The position numbers and the translations under genes are program-made. A stretch of DNA of 9,597 nt from Methylomarinum sp. (GTDB lineage: Bacteria; Pseudomonadota; Gammaproteobacteria; Methylococcales; Methylomonadaceae). The DNA is taken from the NCBI GenBank assembly GCA_013139755.1, contig WTAG01000236.1, positions 1-9,597 on the forward strand. The letters are read 5' to 3'. Below are positions 6,857 through 9,597 of this stretch, piece after piece. Each line of letters opens with the position of its first letter. Position 1 is the first letter of the stretch. The notes under the pieces are model-generated. The model was not told the DNA's origin, searched no databases, and was given only the letters and a program-made list of their open reading frames with translations.

Positions 6857-7945
6857 ATGAAAAAAATCTTAAATTTAGGGTTAATTGGTCCATTGCCCCC
6901 ACCCTATGGAGGAATGGCAAATCAAGCGAATCAACTATACCAGTTATTGCAAAAAGAACAGGATGTTGAGGTTTATTTTGTTCAAACAAATAAACCTTAC
7001 CCTAATCCCTTAATTGCTAAAATTAAAGGAATCAGAGCAGTTGTTCGGTTAATTTCTTATATTGGAGATGTGTATAAGTTAACCGGGCAAGTTGATGTTA
7101 TTCATATGCTCGCAAACTCTGGATGGTCTTGGCAGTTATTTTCTGCACCTGTTATATGGATAGCCTATTTACGAAAAACGCCTATTATTATTAATTATCG
7201 TGGGGGCGAGGCAAAAACATACTTTAAAAAGTCCATTAAATGGGTTGCGCCTTCAATGAATAAAGCAAGTGTAATTGTCGTTCCATCGGGTTATCTAAAG
7301 CATGTGTTTTCTGAATTTAATTTTAAATCACAAATAATAGCTAATATTATTAATCTACAGCGATTTAAGCCACTTCAGAATAAAGTTATTAACTATAAAA
7401 CGCCTCACTTAATTGTAACTAGAAATTTAGAAGCTATTTATGGTATTGCTATGGCAATAAAGGCTGTGGCTTTAGTAAAAGAACAGTATCCAAATGTAAG
7501 TCTAAGTATTGCTGGAAGTGGGCCTCAGAAAGAAGAATTACAGCAATTAGCCACCGATTTAGGTTTGGAAAAAAATGTTTGTTTTACAGGCAAGTTACAG
7601 CCTGAAGAAATAGCTTCTTTATACCAAAGTGCTGATATTATGCTCAACCCTACTACAGTTGATAATATGCCTAATTCAGTTCTTGAAGCAATGGCAACAG
7701 GCGTTGCCATTGTCAGTACAAATGTTGGTGGAATTCCTTTTGTAGTGGAAAATAATAAAACAGCAATGCTTGTTGATACTAATGATGAGAAAGCAATGGC
7801 TGAAAATATTATGTTATTACTTAATAATCCAGAAAAATACAAAAACTTAGTTGAAAATGGATTGCTAGAGGTGCAGCAATATGCCTGGGGAAATATAAAA
7901 AAACAATGGGTAGACTTATATAAATTGTTAGGGCACAGACAATGA
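6857..7945 (+). CDS. Family 4 glycosyltransferase
   Basis: A 362-aa GT-B glycosyltransferase. The N-terminal acceptor domain opens LGLIGPLPPPYGGMANQ, the glycine-rich loop near the start of many GT4 enzymes. The donor domain has HLIVTRNLEAIYGIAMAIKA, LSIAGSGPQKEELQQLA, FTGKLQPEEIASLYQSADIMLNP and DNMPNSVLEAMATGVAIVSTNVGGIP. There Asp269 and Glu277 occupy the EX7E positions (D in place of the first E, common in this family). Predicted role: a cytoplasmic or membrane-peripheral sugar transferase acting on the growing repeat unit; donor and acceptor are unknown. It is distinct from the upstream glycosyltransferase in its N-terminal domain, so this is not a recent duplication. AAGAAAG just before the ATG is a weak ribosome site. 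The stop overlaps the next gene's start by 4 bp (ATGA), so these two genes form a coupled pair. Confidence 0.9.
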   Translation: MKKILNLGLIGPLPPPYGGMANQANQLYQLLQKEQDVEVYFVQTNKPYPNPLIAKIKGIRAVVRLISYIGDVYKLTGQVDVIHMLANSGWSWQLFSAPVIWIAYLRKTPIIINYRGGEAKTYFKKSIKWVAPSMNKASVIVVPSGYLKHVFSEFNFKSQIIANIINLQRFKPLQNKVINYKTPHLIVTRNLEAIYGIAMAIKAVALVKEQYPNVSLSIAGSGPQKEELQQLATDLGLEKNVCFTGKLQPEEIASLYQSADIMLNPTTVDNMPNSVLEAMATGVAIVSTNVGGIPFVVENNKTAMLVDTNDEKAMAENIMLLLNNPEKYKNLVENGLLEVQQYAWGNIKKQWVDLYKLLGHRQ

Positions 7946-9294
7946 GCTTTTATACAAAATGTGTGAGTACAATTATTTTTCCATTCCATGAAAAATTAAA
8001 AAAACATGATACCGTGCGCATCCGTAAAGATATGGAAGAAACGCAATGGCTTTCGGTTGAAAAAATAAAGTTATTACAATTAGAAAGACTTAAAACTTTT
8101 CTAATCGATGTAGAAGGGCATGTTCCTTATTACCAGACCTTATTTAAGAAATTACAATTTAACCCTGAAAATATCAGTTCTTTAGATGATTTAAAACGAT
8201 TGCCTTTAACAGGGAAAAGTTTGATTCGTGAGCAGACTGAGCAATTAAAAGCCGATAATGCAAAAGGATTGGCAAAGTTTAATACGGGAGGGTCAAGTGG
8301 TGAGCCACTTATCTTTTATATTGGTAATAAACGAGTCAGTCATGATGTTGCAGCTAAATGGCGAGCAACACGTTGGTGGGGAGTAGATATTGGTGATACT
8401 GAAGCCGTTATTTGGGGGTCTCCTATTGAGCTAGGTGGACAAGATAAAATAAAATTAATTAGAGACAAGTTTTTAAGAACCCATTTAATACCTGCTTTTG
8501 AAATGTCTCCTGTTAAGATTGATGGGTTTATTCAGAAAATAAGAACATTAAAGCCCAAAATGTTATTTGGTTATCCTTCTGCTTTAGCACATATAGCGAC
8601 ACATGCAGAAAAAACAGGCCAAATACTTAATGATTTAGGTATCAAAGTAGCTTTTGTCACTTCTGAGCGATTATATGATTATCAACGTGAAAAAATAGAA
8701 CAGGTATTTGCATGTCCTGTGGCTAATGGCTATGGTGGCCGCGATGCCGGGTTTATTGCTCATCAGTGTCCATCAGGTAATATGCATATTACCGCAGAAG
8801 ATATTATTGTTGAAATTATTGATAATCAAGGCCAGGTGTTACCAATAGGTGAAGCTGGTGAGATTGTTGTTACTCATTTAGCAACGAGAGATTTTCCTTT
8901 CATTCGATACCGTACAGGCGATATTGGTGTTTTAAGTGATCAAAGCTGCTCCTGTGGAAGAGGCTTGCCAATATTAAAAGAAATTCAGGGACGGACGACA
9001 GACTTTATTATTGCCCAGGATGGCACAGTATTACATGGTTTGGCATTGATTTATGTTTTAAGGGATATTGACGGGATTGAGTCTTTTAAAATTACTCAAT
9101 ATAGCCTGGATGATACAACGGTCCAGATAGTAAAAAATCAACACTATAAGCAGCAAAGTGAAATAAAAATTCAGCAAGAATTTAAGCAGCGGTTAGGGGG
9201 GACTGTTGACGTTAACGTTGAATATATAGAGGCAATAGCTAAAGAAAAATCAGGAAAGTTCCGATATGTTGTTAGTCATGTCAAGCTTGATTAA
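7942..9294 (+). CDS. PaaK/CapK-like adenylate-forming enzyme
   Basis: A 450-aa member of the phenylacetate-CoA ligase-like branch of adenylate-forming enzymes. The ATP-binding loop NTGGSSGEP is at 114-122. NGYGGRDAG (262-270) takes the place of the A5 motif, RYRTGD (322-327) supplies the ribose-binding Asp327, and KSGKFRYV near the C-terminus gives the catalytic-type Lys439. Cys276, Cys336 and Cys338 (HQC, CSCG) may form a metal site, as seen in some PaaK-like proteins (inference). True PaaK makes phenylacetyl-CoA, but close paralogues (CapK) sit in capsule and exopolysaccharide loci, so an acyl- or amino-acyl-activating role in decorating the polymer fits better here. No acyl-carrier protein or acyltransferase is adjacent. 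The ATG overlaps the glycosyltransferase stop (ATGA), implying coupled translation. It is the last gene before the repeat-rich non-coding end. Confidence 0.88.
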   Translation: MSFYTKCVSTIIFPFHEKLKKHDTVRIRKDMEETQWLSVEKIKLLQLERLKTFLIDVEGHVPYYQTLFKKLQFNPENISSLDDLKRLPLTGKSLIREQTEQLKADNAKGLAKFNTGGSSGEPLIFYIGNKRVSHDVAAKWRATRWWGVDIGDTEAVIWGSPIELGGQDKIKLIRDKFLRTHLIPAFEMSPVKIDGFIQKIRTLKPKMLFGYPSALAHIATHAEKTGQILNDLGIKVAFVTSERLYDYQREKIEQVFACPVANGYGGRDAGFIAHQCPSGNMHITAEDIIVEIIDNQGQVLPIGEAGEIVVTHLATRDFPFIRYRTGDIGVLSDQSCSCGRGLPILKEIQGRTTDFIIAQDGTVLHGLALIYVLRDIDGIESFKITQYSLDDTTVQIVKNQHYKQQSEIKIQQEFKQRLGGTVDVNVEYIEAIAKEKSGKFRYVVSHVKLD

Positions 9295-9309
9295 TTTACC
9301 TGATTACGC

Positions 9310-9324
9310 ATGACTCTCAGTCAT
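9310..9324 (+). terminator. Short hairpin after the last gene
   Basis: ATGACT-CTC-AGTCAT is a perfect 6-bp stem with a 3-nt loop, 15 bp after the stop codon at 9292-9294. Its position suits the end of the operon, but it is followed by TATTAAAAATC rather than a T-run, so it would be a weak intrinsic terminator at best. The larger fold-back element further on may matter more. Confidence 0.3.
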
Positions 9325-9350
9325 TATTAAAAATCTCATAATTCGCCCCC

Positions 9351-9390
9351 GTCATTCCTGCATTCTCTTAGCAAGCGCTGAAAATCAGGG
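9351..9390. repeat. Possible degenerate REP-like repeat
   Basis: GTCATTCCTGCATTCTCTTA followed by a segment ending in AAAATCAGGG gives a loose inverted repeat (ATTCCTG against CAGGGAA). The opening GTCATTCCTGC looks like the start of interspersed extragenic repeats common in proteobacterial genomes, with the second half degraded. Only one copy is visible, so its repeat nature is inferred. Confidence 0.2.
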
Positions 9391-9399
9391 AAACGGAGC

Positions 9400-9403
9400 G
9401 ATA
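9400..9403. other. Left GATA target-site duplication candidate
   Basis: GATA directly abuts the left terminal inverted repeat and recurs directly after the right one (9576-9579). This is the expected trace of a transposition event. A 4-bp match alone could be chance, but its exact placement at both ends of a perfect 17-bp inverted repeat supports it. Confidence 0.5.
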
Positions 9404-9575
9404 GAGACTGTGAAAGTATTCTGATTTTGACCTCCCCCTTTGGAAAAGGGGGATTGAGGGGGATTTTACAAAACAATAACCCATTGATATTAAATGAATT
9501 GTTTTTTATAATAAAATCTCCCCCAACCCCTTTTTTTCAAAGAGGGGAGCTAAAAGCTAATACTTTCACAGTCTC
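9404..9575. mobile_element. 172-bp MITE-like fold-back element
   Basis: GAGACTGTGAAAGTATT at 9404-9420 is repeated as its exact reverse complement at 9559-9575. The interior is also an imperfect palindrome. A CCTCCCCCTTTGGAAAAGGG segment on the left matches the complement of CCCCTTTTTTTCAAAGAGGGGAG on the right, and AAAACAAT (9470-9477) pairs with ATTGTTTT (9498-9505), leaving a 20-nt centre. It contains no ORF. Perfect terminal repeats, near-complete self-complementarity, small size and flanking GATA repeats are the marks of a non-autonomous miniature transposable element. Related C/G-rich 'CCCCCTTTGGAAAAGGGGG' repeats are scattered in many bacterial genomes. Transcribed from the last gene, the RNA would form a long hairpin that could end transcription or protect the 3' end (inference). 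Confidence 0.7.
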
Positions 9576-9579
9576 GATA
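9576..9579. other. Right GATA target-site duplication candidate
   Basis: This partner of the GATA at 9400-9403 directly follows the right terminal inverted repeat. Removing the element and one copy would leave GAGCGATAGCAGAG as the inferred empty site. Confidence 0.5.
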
Positions 9580-9597
9580 GCAGAGTGATGATTTTTA

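Noticed and set aside
6714..6989. Minus-strand frame spanning the ugd-glycosyltransferase gap
   Set aside because: It covers the N-terminus of the next glycosyltransferase in antisense and shows no domain or ribosome site.
7525..7989. 154-codon minus-strand frame
   Set aside because: It runs antisense through the conserved donor domain of the glycosyltransferase; Cys/Ser-rich with no recognisable fold.
9431..9462. G-runs and C-runs as a G-quadruplex
   Set aside because: Only two long G-runs occur on one strand close together; the pairing partners within the fold-back element explain them better.
1..9597. CRISPR array, tRNA or rRNA genes
   Set aside because: No regularly spaced direct repeats and no cloverleaf or rRNA-like stretch were seen on either strand.

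Overview
The window is a low-GC, one-strand stretch of an exopolysaccharide locus of the kind linked to exosortase A (XrtA/PEP-CTERM). It probably comes from a gammaproteobacterium. The XrtA assignment rests on two family-specific proteins: an asparagine-synthase-like amidotransferase (cut off at the left edge) and a glycosyltransferase beginning KILHILDHSIPLHSGY. Methylococcales-type bacteria are one good guess for the host, but this is inference from gene content and base composition; nothing here fixes the taxon. The exosortase and PEP-CTERM substrates are not in the window.

Layout, all on the + strand: (1) 1-788, the C-terminal part of the amidotransferase. (2) 885-4036, an accessory block: a Tat-type secreted protein of unknown function with an SPGFWK motif, then, after a 145-bp gap with possible control signals, a tight three-gene unit encoding a PqqD-like protein, an HprK-related P-loop kinase (TTG start) and a nucleotidyltransferase-fold protein. 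This trio matches what NCBIfam names the 'HPr-rel-A system', whose biological role is, as far as I know, undetermined. (3) 4118/4154-9294, sugar-polymer genes: XrtA-associated glycosyltransferase, UDP-glucose 6-dehydrogenase, a second GT4 glycosyltransferase, and a PaaK/CapK-like adenylate-forming enzyme overlapping it by 4 bp. (4) 9295-9597, non-coding, dominated by a 172-bp fold-back element with 17-bp perfect terminal inverted repeats and a flanking GATA duplication, which looks like a MITE.

Working together: Ugd supplies UDP-glucuronate, the two glycosyltransferases add sugars to a lipid-linked repeat unit, and the amidotransferase and the adenylate-forming enzyme probably decorate the polymer or its precursor. 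The PqqD/HprK/nucleotidyltransferase unit is the least understood part and the best candidate for new biology. With the neighbouring amidotransferase it recalls the parts list of kinase-bearing lasso-peptide clusters (Asn-synthase-like, PqqD/RRE-like, HprK-like, nucleotidyltransferase), although no lasso protease or recognised precursor is present.
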